This document shows, one piece after another, positions 1 through 7,702 of a DNA stretch of 14,343 nucleotides; position 1 is the stretch's first letter; each line of letters starts with the position of its first letter. This DNA comes from JBBQUN01 sp038212405 (GTDB lineage: Bacteria; Actinomycetota; Acidimicrobiia; Acidimicrobiales; SZUA-35), in NCBI GenBank assembly GCA_038212405.1, contig JBBQUN010000110.1, forward strand, positions 1 to 14,343, read 5' to 3'. Below the pieces are notes generated by a model. The model was not told where the DNA came from. It was given only the letters and a program-made list of their open reading frames with translations, and searched no databases. Both the position numbers and the translations under genes were made by a program.

Positions 1-426
1 GGTCGTGACGCAGGCCTGTTCGAGGTTGTCGCGTCGGCCTTCGATCTTGCCCGGGTAGACCTCGGGAAGGGCGAGCATCGGGGCATCGAACGACTCGGTG
101 ACGATGCTGCCATCGCCGTCAGCCTGAATCCGATAGCTCCACACGGTGGCGTGCTCGAACTTCGGTGGCACCTCGTACGCAAAGTACGTGTTGGGTTCGA
201 ACGCCGTGACCAGACAGTCGGCATGCCATTCGTAGTCGCCGGACTTGTTGTGGCCTCTGAACGACGTGCCGACCTCGATCGAGGTGGCATCATGCAAGAA
301 CTCGCAACGAACGTTCTCTGGGCTGAGCAGTGGCAGCTTGGTGAGGTCGGTCAGGTGAGCAAAGACAGTGTCGGGAGAGGCGGCGACTCGGATGCTGGCC
401 GAGCCCTGGGTTGGCGATGTGTTCAT
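1..426 (-). CDS. SRPBCC-family protein (polyketide cyclase/dehydrase-like), 3' end cut by window edge
   Basis: The last gene of the minus-strand operon; 142 codons are visible and the C-terminus lies outside the window. The ATG at 426 has an AAGGAG ribosome-binding site six bases upstream and is 27 bases after the guanine deaminase stop. The visible protein starts with a short polar stretch, then a strand resembling the START/SRPBCC opening (SIRVAASPDTVFAHLTDL), followed by alternating strands with W and F residues (DYEWHADCLV, TVWSYRI). This matches the helix-grip fold of SRPBCC proteins, which bind hydrophobic or aromatic ligands and sometimes act as cyclases or hydrolases. No catalytic residue can be assigned. 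The substrate is unknown; its place in the operon hints at a role linked to the imported compound. The family call is moderately firm, the function is not. Confidence 0.75.
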   Translation of the reverse strand, partial: MNTSPTQGSASIRVAASPDTVFAHLTDLTKLPLLSPENVRCEFLHDATSIEVGTSFRGHNKSGDYEWHADCLVTAFEPNTYFAYEVPPKFEHATVWSYRIQADGDGSIVTESFDAPMLALPEVYPGKIEGRRDNLEQACVTT

Positions 427-432
427 AGAAGT

Positions 433-438
433 CTCCTT
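433..438 (-). promoter_or_regulatory. Ribosome-binding site of the SRPBCC gene
   Basis: AAGGAG on the minus strand, six bases before the ATG at 426. It fixes the start of the edge-truncated gene. Confidence 0.75.
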
Positions 439-453
439 GGAACGGTCGATAGC

Positions 454-1806
454 CTAGGCGCCACCAGCGACCAACCGGCCATTGATCCACACCGAGCCGA
501 TGTCGCTCGGTCGGGCGGTGTTGATGATCTTCTCGAAGAGGCGAAGGTCGTCGTCGATCTCGGGCCACCATCGGAGGCCCGACGAGCGACGCTGGTTGGC
601 AGCATCGAGGTCGATCGTGAACGCATCGAACGGCCGGCCCGGTTGGAGCAAGCCCGTTTGCTGTTGCAGCAGGGCCGCGCCACCCGCCGTTGCCATCCAG
701 AAGGCGGTGATGGTGTCGATCGAGGAATCGCTGCGGCCCCGTGAACCGGGTTCCGAGCCCGGGTCGGTTCCGGTGTCGAGCAGGCGCGACGAGGTCACCG
801 CCTTCGACGCCTGGGCCAGGATCCCGGCCTCGAACCCGCCGGCGAGGTCGGACCCGAGCCCCACTCGCACACCAACGCCAAGTGCACGCCGAGCAGGAAA
901 GACCGCGTCGCCGAAGTAGGCGTTGGAGAGCGGACAGTGGGCGACTCCCGCGTTGCGTTGGCGCATGACGGTGAGATCGGTCTCGCTTGCGAGGCCGCAG
1001 TGAGCCAACACGGTGCGATCGCGCAGGAGCCCGAAGCCGTCGAGGGCGAGCGTGTCGGACATGCCGAAACGGTCGAGCGCATAGGCGTGTTCCCAGTCGC
1101 TCTCGCTGCAGTGGGTTTGGATGGCAACATTCGATGAGGCCGCGATCTCCCCGATGCCCTGCAGCAATGCGTCGGTGCATGCCGGTGCGAACCGCGGCGT
1201 GAGTATGGGCTCGACGAGTGCCGAGCCAAGCGCGTCGATCGCCTCGATCGAGCGCACGCTTGCGCTTACAGCGGCTGACGCCGAGACATCGCGGTACCAC
1301 TCGGGTGTGCCGACCGGATGGTCCATCGCTACCCGTCCGACGAAGGCTCGTTGTCCATGGCGAACACATGCTTCGGCGAGAAGGGTGGTGGACTCGACAT
1401 CGATCGTGGCGTAGTAGACCGCAGTCGTGGTGCCGGCAGCGATGAGTGTCGGGACGAGGTTGTTCCACACCCGGTTCGCGAACTCGAGGTCGTGATAGCG
1501 ACGTTCGAGCGGCAACGTGTATTCGAACAGCCAACGCTCGAGGTCGAGATCGAGCCCCGTCCCCACTTGCGGCCACTGGGGTGCGTGCACATGCGTATCG
1601 ACCAGGCCGGGCATGACCACCACGTTGGGCCCGAGATCGATGTCGACTGGCGTCGCTGGATCGTCGCTGATCGAGGTGATGATGCCATCGGCCCCAACAC
1701 GAATGAGCGCGCCAGGGCGAACCTCGAATTGGTCCATCGTCGGGGTCTGCATGAGGCGACCGCGAATGGAGAAGCCGCCCGCTTGGTCAGATTCGATTGT
1801 GCTCAT
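454..1806 (-). CDS. guaD: Guanine deaminase (amidohydrolase superfamily)
   Basis: Predicted to hydrolyse guanine to xanthine and ammonia in the cytoplasm. The 450-residue length suits the family. Metal-site motifs are in order: PGLVDTHVHAPQ (66-77, zinc ligands H72 and H74), TPRFAPACT (203-211), QTHCSESDWEH (230-240, H232), AHCGL (268-272, H269) and GLGSDLAGG (316-324, D320). HAPQ, the HCSESDWEH stretch and HCPLSN (290-295) are typical of bacterial guanine deaminase rather than cytosine deaminase or hydroxydechloroatrazine hydrolases. Its start overlaps the end of the upstream oxygenase gene by 20 bases, so translation is probably coupled; no clear ribosome-binding site precedes the ATG. The N-terminal IRGRL segment (14-18) belongs to the domain, which supports this start. 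It sits downstream of a nucleoside-type importer, consistent with purine scavenging. A related amidohydrolase substrate such as another aminopurine is possible. Confidence 0.87.
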   Translation of the reverse strand: MSTIESDQAGGFSIRGRLMQTPTMDQFEVRPGALIRVGADGIITSISDDPATPVDIDLGPNVVVMPGLVDTHVHAPQWPQVGTGLDLDLERWLFEYTLPLERRYHDLEFANRVWNNLVPTLIAAGTTTAVYYATIDVESTTLLAEACVRHGQRAFVGRVAMDHPVGTPEWYRDVSASAAVSASVRSIEAIDALGSALVEPILTPRFAPACTDALLQGIGEIAASSNVAIQTHCSESDWEHAYALDRFGMSDTLALDGFGLLRDRTVLAHCGLASETDLTVMRQRNAGVAHCPLSNAYFGDAVFPARRALGVGVRVGLGSDLAGGFEAGILAQASKAVTSSRLLDTGTDPGSEPGSRGRSDSSIDTITAFWMATAGGAALLQQQTGLLQPGRPFDAFTIDLDAANQRRSSGLRWWPEIDDDLRLFEKIINTARPSDIGSVWINGRLVAGGA

Positions 1807-2797
1807 CGAGGAGGTCGTTGCGGTAGCTGTGGGTGCCGTCGAATCGTGACAGCAGGTACGGCCCAGACACCATCGTGTCGTGCCTCAGCGGTTCCTCGCG
1901 ACAGGTGGGAAGCGTGTCGATCTCCAAGTGGAAGGGTGGCGTCACGAACAGCGGTACCGAGTATCGATCGGTCGCGGGCGGGTTGACCACACGATGAGGA
2001 TTGGAGACCCAGCGGTCATTGGTCCAAATCGCCATGAGGTCGCCGAGGTTCACGACGAGGTGATCGTCGGGCACGATGATGTCGATCCAGTCACCGGACC
2101 GAAGCCTGACTTGAAGACCGCCGACACCGTCGTCGCCGAGCACTGTCAGTGTTCCGTAGTCGGTGTGCGCGCCACATCCGAGTTGCCCCGGTTCGGGCGT
2201 GAGCCGTTCCATCGGCGGGTAGTGGATGAGGCGAAGGTGGAACATGGTTTCGCCCGGCATGTTCTCGAAGGTCCCCGGGTCGAGGCCGAGCGCCATGGCG
2301 AGCGCCCGCTGCACCCGAAGTGCGGTCTCGACCACGGCGGTGCGGTAGTCGTCCCACGCTTCACGAAAACCGGGAAGGTCCGGAAACTGGTTCGGTCCAT
2401 GGAGCGGGGTCCCTGCCAACACTTCGGGGTGATCAGGGCCGTGCTCGGTGCCAGTGTCGAGTGTTTCCTTCATGTCACCGGCCAGGACCTCACCAATGCG
2501 TTCCTCGCCGGCAATTGCACCCTCGAGCGTCTCGGTTGCGTAACCGACATAGCCCCGGTGGCAGTCGCTGTTGCCGATGGCCAACGCCCTCTTCTCCTCG
2601 ATCGGCAGAGCAAAGAAGGCGTGCATTGCTTCGAAGAACCGAGCTTTGACCTCGGGGTCGACGCCGTGGCCCCGCACCAGGAGAAACCCTGTCTCGCACA
2701 GCGCTTGGTCGACGGCCGCGGCGGTAGCGATCGCATCGGAATTCGGGAGCTCGTTGCCGGTCGCATAGGGGGAGAGGTCAATCGTGAGGAGTGACAT
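1787..2797 (-). CDS. 2-oxoglutarate/Fe(II)-dependent oxygenase, isopenicillin N synthase-like family
   Basis: A soluble oxygenase of 336 residues. The N-terminal DIOX_N-type region (about 3-125) contains GFLLVRGHGV (37-46) and the GDMKETLDTG segment (107-116) common in this family. The C-terminal 2OG-FeII domain (about 180-300) has the full iron triad H211, D213 (GAHTDYGTLT) and H268 (NPHRVV), plus the co-substrate-binding R278 with S280 (DRYSV). It should therefore be active. Members hydroxylate or oxidise small molecules; the fungal thymine 7-hydroxylase belongs to the same broad family. Position between a nucleoside-type ABC importer and guanine deaminase suggests a nucleobase or nucleoside substrate, which is inference. 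The ATG at 2797 has AAAGGA seven bases upstream and lies 15 bases after the permease stop; its 3' end overlaps guaD. Family call is secure, substrate unknown. Confidence 0.88.
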   Translation of the reverse strand: MSLLTIDLSPYATGNELPNSDAIATAAAVDQALCETGFLLVRGHGVDPEVKARFFEAMHAFFALPIEEKRALAIGNSDCHRGYVGYATETLEGAIAGEERIGEVLAGDMKETLDTGTEHGPDHPEVLAGTPLHGPNQFPDLPGFREAWDDYRTAVVETALRVQRALAMALGLDPGTFENMPGETMFHLRLIHYPPMERLTPEPGQLGCGAHTDYGTLTVLGDDGVGGLQVRLRSGDWIDIIVPDDHLVVNLGDLMAIWTNDRWVSNPHRVVNPPATDRYSVPLFVTPPFHLEIDTLPTCREEPLRHDTMVSGPYLLSRFDGTHSYRNDLLDEHNRI

Positions 2798-2812
2798 TGA
2801 TCGGTCCTTTGT

Positions 2813-3685
2813 TCAGTGAGCTCCGCGGACGAAGGCTACGCCGAGGGCCGCTGGAGTGCGGCTGGCTCGGGCGCGTAGCACGAGCGCCAACAGGGTGAGC
2901 AGGTAGGGGAGTGCGAGGAAGAACTCATAGGGCAGAGCAGACTGCGTGCCTTGCAGCCGAAGCTGCACTGCATCGGAGAGGCCGAACAAGAATGCGCCGG
3001 CGACAACGGGAAACGTCTTCCAGCCTGAGAAGACCACGAGAGCCAGCGCGACCCAACCGCGGCCGCCGGTGACGTTCTCGATGAACAACCCGAGCGGTCC
3101 GCAGACGAGTGCTGCGCCCCCAAGACCGGCGAAGCTCCCGCCGATCACGGTGGCGATCGAGCGAATACGAACGACGTCGTAGCCGAGCGCATCTGCTGCT
3201 TCGGGCGATTCGCCAACGGCGCCGAGTGCCAGTCCAAACGTGGTTCGCTGCAACAAGTAGTAGACGACAACTACCAGGACGACGGTCATGACGACCAGCC
3301 CGACGAGACCGATTCGGTTCAATCGTGGTGGCACCTGACCAATCGAATAGTTGCGTTGGAACAGGTAGGTCGTGAGATAGCTGGCCAACAGGGTGAAGGC
3401 GATACCGGTCACGATTTGATTCGAGCGGCCAACGACCACGAAGAGCACGAGCAGCGCCCCGGTGAGTGCCCCAACGCCGGTGCCGGCGAGTAGTCCGATC
3501 CACGGTGAACCGGTGGCTTCGGCAGCGGAGTAGGCAGCGAACGCCCCGCTCAACATCATTCCCTCGACCCCAAGGTTCAACACGCCGCTCCGTTCGCTGA
3601 CCACCGCACCCATTGCCGCAAGCGCGACCGGGATCGAAAGCCGCAGTGCGGCGGCAATCGTGGCCAACGTGAAGATCGTGCTCAT
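2813..3685 (-). CDS. ABC transporter permease, BMP/nucleoside type (second, shorter permease)
   Basis: Inner-membrane subunit of 290 residues with about eight to ten hydrophobic segments. The conserved block SERSGVLNLGVEGMMLSGAF (30-49) is the hallmark of the BPD_transp_2 permeases of the nucleoside/simple-sugar group (compare NupQ/YufQ of Bacillus). The GESPEAADALGYDVVRIR segment (178-195) is the cytoplasmic coupling loop that contacts the ATPase, and GLGGAALV (207-214) follows. The ATG shares ATGA with the stop of the upstream permease, and GGAGAG lies five bases before it. It works as the heterodimer partner of that permease. Substrate specificity cannot be read from the sequence, but guanine deaminase downstream favours purine nucleosides or bases. 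Confidence 0.92.
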   Translation of the reverse strand: MSTIFTLATIAAALRLSIPVALAAMGAVVSERSGVLNLGVEGMMLSGAFAAYSAAEATGSPWIGLLAGTGVGALTGALLVLFVVVGRSNQIVTGIAFTLLASYLTTYLFQRNYSIGQVPPRLNRIGLVGLVVMTVVLVVVVYYLLQRTTFGLALGAVGESPEAADALGYDVVRIRSIATVIGGSFAGLGGAALVCGPLGLFIENVTGGRGWVALALVVFSGWKTFPVVAGAFLFGLSDAVQLRLQGTQSALPYEFFLALPYLLTLLALVLRARASRTPAALGVAFVRGAH

Positions 3686-4812
3686 TCGCCCTCTCCGATG
3701 AAACGAGCTGCCAGAGCGTCTCCGGCAACGACGAACACCACCACGAGCGCCTGGATCACACCGACGAGCGATGACGGCAGATCGTGGCTACGAGCCGAGA
3801 CCTCGAAACCGATGTCGAGACCGGCGATGGCCAAACCGGCAGCCACCACACCGATCGGGTGGAGTCGGCCGAGGAGAGCAACGATGATGCCGGTGAACCC
3901 GAGCCCAAGACTGGCGGAGCTGCCAAGGCGTCCGTTCACCCCTGACATCTCGAAGAAACCGGCGAGCCCTGCCAATCCGCCGGCGGCGAGAACGACCATC
4001 ATGACCACCCGGCGAGAGGCAACTTCGTTGGCGTCGAGCGCACTCGGATTGTGTCCGAGCACCGAAATGCGATAACCAACACGATGTCGGGCGAACAGCC
4101 AGGCGAGCACTGGACCGCAGGCAACGGCAACGACGAATCCCAGGTGAGTGCCGAGGAATGGCAACTCCCCGAGTTGAGCATTGCCGAGCTGGCGACTGGC
4201 AGGCACGAACGACTCGGGGTCACGAATCGGAACGCGAATCGACCACTGAAGCAGTGCCTGGGCGACGTAGACGAGCATGAGCGACGAGATCACGATGCTG
4301 GCGCCGAAGCGAGTCCACAACACGCCGGTGATCCCACCCCATGCGGCGCCCGCCAGAGCGCCGGCCATGACGCCGAGCGCGATCAACACCGGCCCCGGCA
4401 GATCTCGAACACCGTCGGCCGTCACGACGCCGACCGACACGATGGCACCCAGCAGGTACTGTCCCTCGGCCCCGATCGTGAAGACTCGGGCCCGATAGGC
4501 GAGGGCGTAGCCAAGAGCAATCAGAATCAGCGGGGTTGCTGCCGTTGCGGTATCACTCAGGCCGCGATTGTCGATGAAGACGCCGGCAGCGACACTTCGA
4601 TAGACCTCGAACGGGTTCGCCCCATCGACCACGATCACGATGGCCCCAACGAGCAGAGCGCACACCAGCGAGGCAACGGGGACGATCACGGAAGGGGACA
4701 CCGTGACCGCTCGTTGCCCTCGCTGGTGCCGATTTCGGGGCCGACCGTTGGGGGCCGACTCCTCGAGCGGATCGTCGTCGAGCGTCATCGGACTCGCATC
4801 GAGGGAGGTCAT
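3682..4812 (-). CDS. ABC transporter permease, BMP/nucleoside type (first, longer permease)
   Basis: Inner-membrane subunit of 376 residues, comparable to NupP/YufP. A charged, basic cytoplasmic N-terminus (1-40) precedes the first membrane span (about 41-64, VIVPVASLVCALLVGAIVIV). The block ARVFTIGAEGQYLLGAIVSV (108-127) is the equivalent of the NLGVEG signature in the partner permease. A coupling loop VLGHNPSALDANEVASRR lies near 252-269. It overlaps the ATPase gene by four bases at its start and the second permease by four at its end, so the three transporter core genes are translationally coupled. A weak AAGG precedes the ATG. Assignment to the family is firm; the transported solute is inferred from context only. 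Confidence 0.92.
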   Translation of the reverse strand: MTSLDASPMTLDDDPLEESAPNGRPRNRHQRGQRAVTVSPSVIVPVASLVCALLVGAIVIVVDGANPFEVYRSVAAGVFIDNRGLSDTATAATPLILIALGYALAYRARVFTIGAEGQYLLGAIVSVGVVTADGVRDLPGPVLIALGVMAGALAGAAWGGITGVLWTRFGASIVISSLMLVYVAQALLQWSIRVPIRDPESFVPASRQLGNAQLGELPFLGTHLGFVVAVACGPVLAWLFARHRVGYRISVLGHNPSALDANEVASRRVVMMVVLAAGGLAGLAGFFEMSGVNGRLGSSASLGLGFTGIIVALLGRLHPIGVVAAGLAIAGLDIGFEVSARSHDLPSSLVGVIQALVVVFVVAGDALAARFIGEGE

Positions 4813-6389
4813 GGCCTTGCCGCACGTTCGATGCTTGGCTCGTGCGTCAGATCGACCACCAAATCGGTGGTGTCGCCCGCCATGGCGAGACCAATGGCGA
4901 GCCGATCGAATGGTGCGACGAACGGGCCGATGAGCTTGCCATCCGACATGACGAACAGACGGTCAGACACGGCGAACAACTCGTCGAGTTCGGCGCCGAT
5001 CCACAGAACGGCTGCACCGGCAACGGCACGCTCGACGAGTCGCTGCGCCACCACGTCAGCGGCATCGGGGTCGAGCCCGCGTGTGGGATAGCAGGCGAGA
5101 ACGACGCCAGGATCGCCACCGAGTTCTCGAGCCAACACCAGTTTCTGAGCGTTGCCACCAGAAAGGCTCGACGCCTTGGCACCGGGACCGGCGCTTCGTA
5201 CGTTCCAATCGATCAGCGCTTGGCGTGCACCGGTGTGACGATCACGACGTCGTTGCCTGCGAAGCGGAACTCGCCCGAGTTCGAGATTGTCGGCCAATTC
5301 CATGGGGCGAACCAGGCCCCATCGATAGCGATCCGAGGGCACATAGGCAACCCCGAAACCGAGTCGGGCTCGAGGCTCGGCAACGGCCATGACCTGACCG
5401 TCGATGTGCACCGTGCCGCCGGTTGGTGTTTGGCGACCGGAAAGCAGCGCTTCGAGATCGCCTTGCCCGTTCCCGTCGACCCCCGCGATCCCCACGATTT
5501 CGCCGCCCCTGACGTCGAGGTCGATCGCTCGTAGGGTCGCCGACGAAACGGTCGTCATCGACAGTCGTGATGGCCCGAGATGATGCTCTCGGGCCGATCG
5601 CTTGCTGAAGGTGCCTGTCGTCGCTGCGCCGATCATGGCGGAGGCGAGGTCGGCTCGGTTGTGATCAGCCACCGGCTGGTCGACGATCACCCCGCGACCC
5701 TCTCGCAGCACGCTCACCCGGTCGCACCCGTCGAAGACCTCAGCCAACCGATGGGTGATGAAGGCGACGGCGCGTCCCTCGTCGGCCAACGACCGACAGA
5801 CGAAGAGCAGACGAGCAGCCTCGGCATCGGTGAGAACCGCTGTTGGCTCATCGAGGAGCAGCACCTGGGCATTGGCGTCGAGCGCACGTAGGAGCTCGAG
5901 TCGTTGCTGTTCCCCGACCGAGAGCTCACCGGCGGGAACGTCGTTGCGAACCTCGAGTCCGTACCGTTCGACCAGGGCATCGAGCCGTGCACGACTGCTC
6001 GCCCGATCGGGTAGGCGGCGATTCGTTGGCCGAGCGAGGATCAGATTCTCGCCAGCAGTGAGCGTCGGAACGAGCGTGAAGTGTTGCTGCACCATCGCAA
6101 TACCGCGGGCTCGAACGAGACCGGGCTCGAACCGATCGATCGGAGCGCCGAGCAAATGAACGGTTCCCTCGTCGGGCTTTTCCAGCCCAACCAGAACTTT
6201 CATGAGTGTCGACTTTCCCGCGCCATTCGAGCCAAGCACTGCATGGATCTCTCCTCGTCGGAGAGTCAGATCGACCCCGTCCAGTGCAGTTGTCCCTCCG
6301 AAATGCTTTCTGATCGAACGCATCTCGACTGCGCTGGACGGAGCCGAGCCCTGCGACTCAACATCGTTGGATGAGTCGAACGCTGGCAA
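4809..6389 (-). CDS. ABC transporter ATP-binding protein with two nucleotide-binding domains, BMP/nucleoside type
   Basis: Cytoplasmic energy-coupling subunit of 526 residues. Domain 1 (about 22-258) is complete: Walker A GSNGAGKST (53-61), Q-loop near Q101, signature LSVGEQQ (156-162), Walker B LLLDEP (177-182) and H213. Domain 2 (about 283-505) has a degenerate Walker A, GVDGNGQGD (303-311) without the lysine, but a canonical signature LSGGNAQK (409-416) and YPTRGLD (434-440). This asymmetry is normal in the sugar/nucleoside importer family. The start appears to be TTG at 6389: the only in-frame ATG is residue 23, right at the domain edge, and GGAG (plus strand 6397-6400) lies seven bases before the TTG. 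The gene follows the binding-protein stop by three bases and overlaps the permease gene by four. Confidence 0.92.
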   Translation of the reverse strand: MPAFDSSNDVESQGSAPSSAVEMRSIRKHFGGTTALDGVDLTLRRGEIHAVLGSNGAGKSTLMKVLVGLEKPDEGTVHLLGAPIDRFEPGLVRARGIAMVQQHFTLVPTLTAGENLILARPTNRRLPDRASSRARLDALVERYGLEVRNDVPAGELSVGEQQRLELLRALDANAQVLLLDEPTAVLTDAEAARLLFVCRSLADEGRAVAFITHRLAEVFDGCDRVSVLREGRGVIVDQPVADHNRADLASAMIGAATTGTFSKRSAREHHLGPSRLSMTTVSSATLRAIDLDVRGGEIVGIAGVDGNGQGDLEALLSGRQTPTGGTVHIDGQVMAVAEPRARLGFGVAYVPSDRYRWGLVRPMELADNLELGRVPLRRQRRRDRHTGARQALIDWNVRSAGPGAKASSLSGGNAQKLVLARELGGDPGVVLACYPTRGLDPDAADVVAQRLVERAVAGAAVLWIGAELDELFAVSDRLFVMSDGKLIGPFVAPFDRLAIGLAMAGDTTDLVVDLTHEPSIERAARP

Positions 6390-6392
6390 CGA

Positions 6393-7514
6393 TCAGCTCC
6401 GCTCAGGAACGAACGGCACCTCGAACGAACCCGTTTCGATTGCGGCGAGTCGCTCGTCGTAGATGGCCATGGCGTCGGCCGAGATCAAGCCGGCGTCAGC
6501 GGGGTCGATGACGATGCTCATGCCGCCGTCAGCAAGGGGAACGCTGTAGTACTGGGCCTCGGTCTTGCCTGCTGCGACGTCGGCCACCATGAGCTCGAAG
6601 ACCGCCTGAAGGTTCCAATCGAACGAAGACAACACCGAATCACCGACCTCGGACATGTCACCGACATATCCGCTGGAGACGCCGCCAACATCATTCGCTG
6701 CTTCGATCTGCCCGAACGTCGGACCCTGGCCGCAGCCGATGAACATCGTGGCACCCGACTCCGCCTGGCTCAGGGCCGCTTCCTTCGCCAACTGCACGTC
6801 GTACCAGTCGCCGACGGCGATGAAGCTGCCCGTGGTGTCGGGCCGGACCTCTTTGGCGCCGGCGAGGAAGGCCTCGTACATCGAATAGCAAGCCGGAATT
6901 TCGAACCCGCCGGCACCGGCGACGGCGCCGTCCTCGGTTGCACCAGCGGCAAGGATGCCTTCGAGGTAGGCGGCCTGATAGAAGGGCTGGTCGTAGTCGC
7001 CGACATTGGCGGCAACGTCGCCGAAGCCCCCGGCGTAGACGAAGATCGTGTCGGGGAAGTCGGCGGCAACCTTCTTGACGTCGTCGCCGTAATCGAACGA
7101 ATGGGCGATGATCGGGCTGAAGCCGTCCTCGGCGTAGGCCCGCAGCGCACGTTCCGCCTCGGCGCCGGGCGGGACGTTCTCGCTCAGCGCAATGTCGGAG
7201 ACGACGCCTGCTTCTTGCAGCGCGTTCGCTCCGTTGTAGGCCGCCTCGCCCCACGATCCGTCGAACCAGTCTGCCGAATAGACGATGGCGAGTTTGGGGG
7301 CATCGGTGGTGGTGGTGCTGTCGTCGGTGGTGCTGTCGTCGGTGGCGCTGTCGTCTGTTGCCGCGGCTGCTTCTGTGGTGGCGCCGTCATCACTTGTGCT
7401 CTCGCTCGCCGAGGTGGCATCGGAGCTGCCGCACCCGGCGAGGACGAAAAGCAACGTGATTGCCGGTAGCCATCGGCGACTGGCGTGAGAAGAACGAGAT
7501 GGAGCTGAGGTCAT
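6393..7514 (-). CDS. BMP-family ABC transporter substrate-binding lipoprotein
   Basis: Surface-anchored solute receptor of 373 residues and first gene of the importer operon. The signal peptide has arginines at 13-14, a hydrophobic core (16-25) and the lipobox LAGC with lipidation at C28. Residues 31-72 form a flexible Ser/Thr/Asp/Ala linker containing a repeated DDSTT unit. The PnrA/BMP domain (about 74-365) shows LAIVYSADWFDGSWGEAAYNG near 75-95, the family opening with an aromatic ligand-stacking region, and NVGDYDQPFYQAAYLEG (170-186). BMP proteins usually bind nucleosides, occasionally other small metabolites. Guanine deaminase in the same operon supports a purine ligand. No Shine-Dalgarno is seen before the ATG; a TAGCGT box seven bases upstream suggests a leaderless transcript. 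Confidence 0.92.
   Translation of the reverse strand: MTSAPSRSSHASRRWLPAITLLFVLAGCGSSDATSASESTSDDGATTEAAAATDDSATDDSTTDDSTTTTDAPKLAIVYSADWFDGSWGEAAYNGANALQEAGVVSDIALSENVPPGAEAERALRAYAEDGFSPIIAHSFDYGDDVKKVAADFPDTIFVYAGGFGDVAANVGDYDQPFYQAAYLEGILAAGATEDGAVAGAGGFEIPACYSMYEAFLAGAKEVRPDTTGSFIAVGDWYDVQLAKEAALSQAESGATMFIGCGQGPTFGQIEAANDVGGVSSGYVGDMSEVGDSVLSSFDWNLQAVFELMVADVAAGKTEAQYYSVPLADGGMSIVIDPADAGLISADAMAIYDERLAAIETGSFEVPFVPERS
7311..7355. repeat. Three in-frame 15-base tandem repeats in the lipoprotein linker
   Basis: GGTGGTGCTGTCGTC occurs at 7311-7325 and 7326-7340, and once more with a single T-to-C change at 7341-7355. On the coding (minus) strand it encodes the DDSTT/DDSAT repeats of the linker of the binding lipoprotein. 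Copy number could vary by slippage without breaking the frame. Confidence 0.85.
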
Positions 7515-7521
7515 GGGGGTG

Positions 7522-7527
7522 ACGCTA
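7522..7527 (-). promoter_or_regulatory. Candidate -10 box of the importer operon (leaderless promoter)
   Basis: TAGCGT on the minus strand ends seven bases before the A of the ATG at 7514, the spacing expected if transcription starts at the start codon. It fits the TANNNT pattern of actinobacterial leaderless promoters and the lack of a ribosome-binding site. No convincing -35 hexamer is seen. Tentative. Confidence 0.35.
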
Positions 7528-7552
7528 AGGAGCAGAAATTGCGCCGCGGTTC

Positions 7553-7567
7553 CGGTTTCGTGAACCG
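7553..7567. promoter_or_regulatory. Inverted repeat, candidate operator
   Basis: CGGTT-TCGTG-AACCG has perfect five-base arms and a five-base spacer. It lies about 25 bases upstream of the candidate -10 box of the importer operon, where an activator or repressor dimer could bind. The arms are short, so chance occurrence cannot be excluded. Confidence 0.3.
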
Positions 7568-7664
7568 ATGGTGTTCGAATGCTGACGCCTTTCTTACTCC
7601 CCTCGGCTCGAGCGGCGAGATCAGTGTTCTTCGGGCGTTCACAGCGGCCACACGGAGTCGAAAT

Positions 7665-7702
7665 GGGGTGTCACTACCGTCATCTTCCGTGATCGCCACC
7701 CC
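7665..7702 (+). promoter_or_regulatory. Imperfect hairpin upstream of the hydrolase-ACT gene
   Basis: GGGGTG-TCAC (7665-7674) pairs with GTGA (7689-7692) and CACCCC (7697-7702), with a four-base bulge TCGC on the 3' side and a 14-base loop. It ends 25 bases before the ATG at 7728. It could shape the 5' leader or be part of an operator; no function is shown. Confidence 0.3.

Noticed and set aside
290..1576. 428-codon open frame on the minus strand overlapping guanine deaminase
   Set aside because: Arg/His-rich composition without domains, and it lies fully across a gene with all guanine deaminase motifs and the SRPBCC start. It is a shadow produced by high GC at third positions.
1880..2794. 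304-codon plus-strand open frame opposite the oxygenase gene
   Set aside because: No recognisable domain; it mirrors a gene with a complete iron-binding triad.
4051..5091. 346-codon plus-strand open frame opposite the permease and ATPase genes
   Set aside because: Polar, low-complexity translation across two well-supported transporter genes.
5459..5485. Missing Walker A lysine in the second ATPase domain as a sign of gene decay
   Set aside because: A degenerate second site is usual in BMP/sugar-type double ATPases; the rest of the protein is intact.
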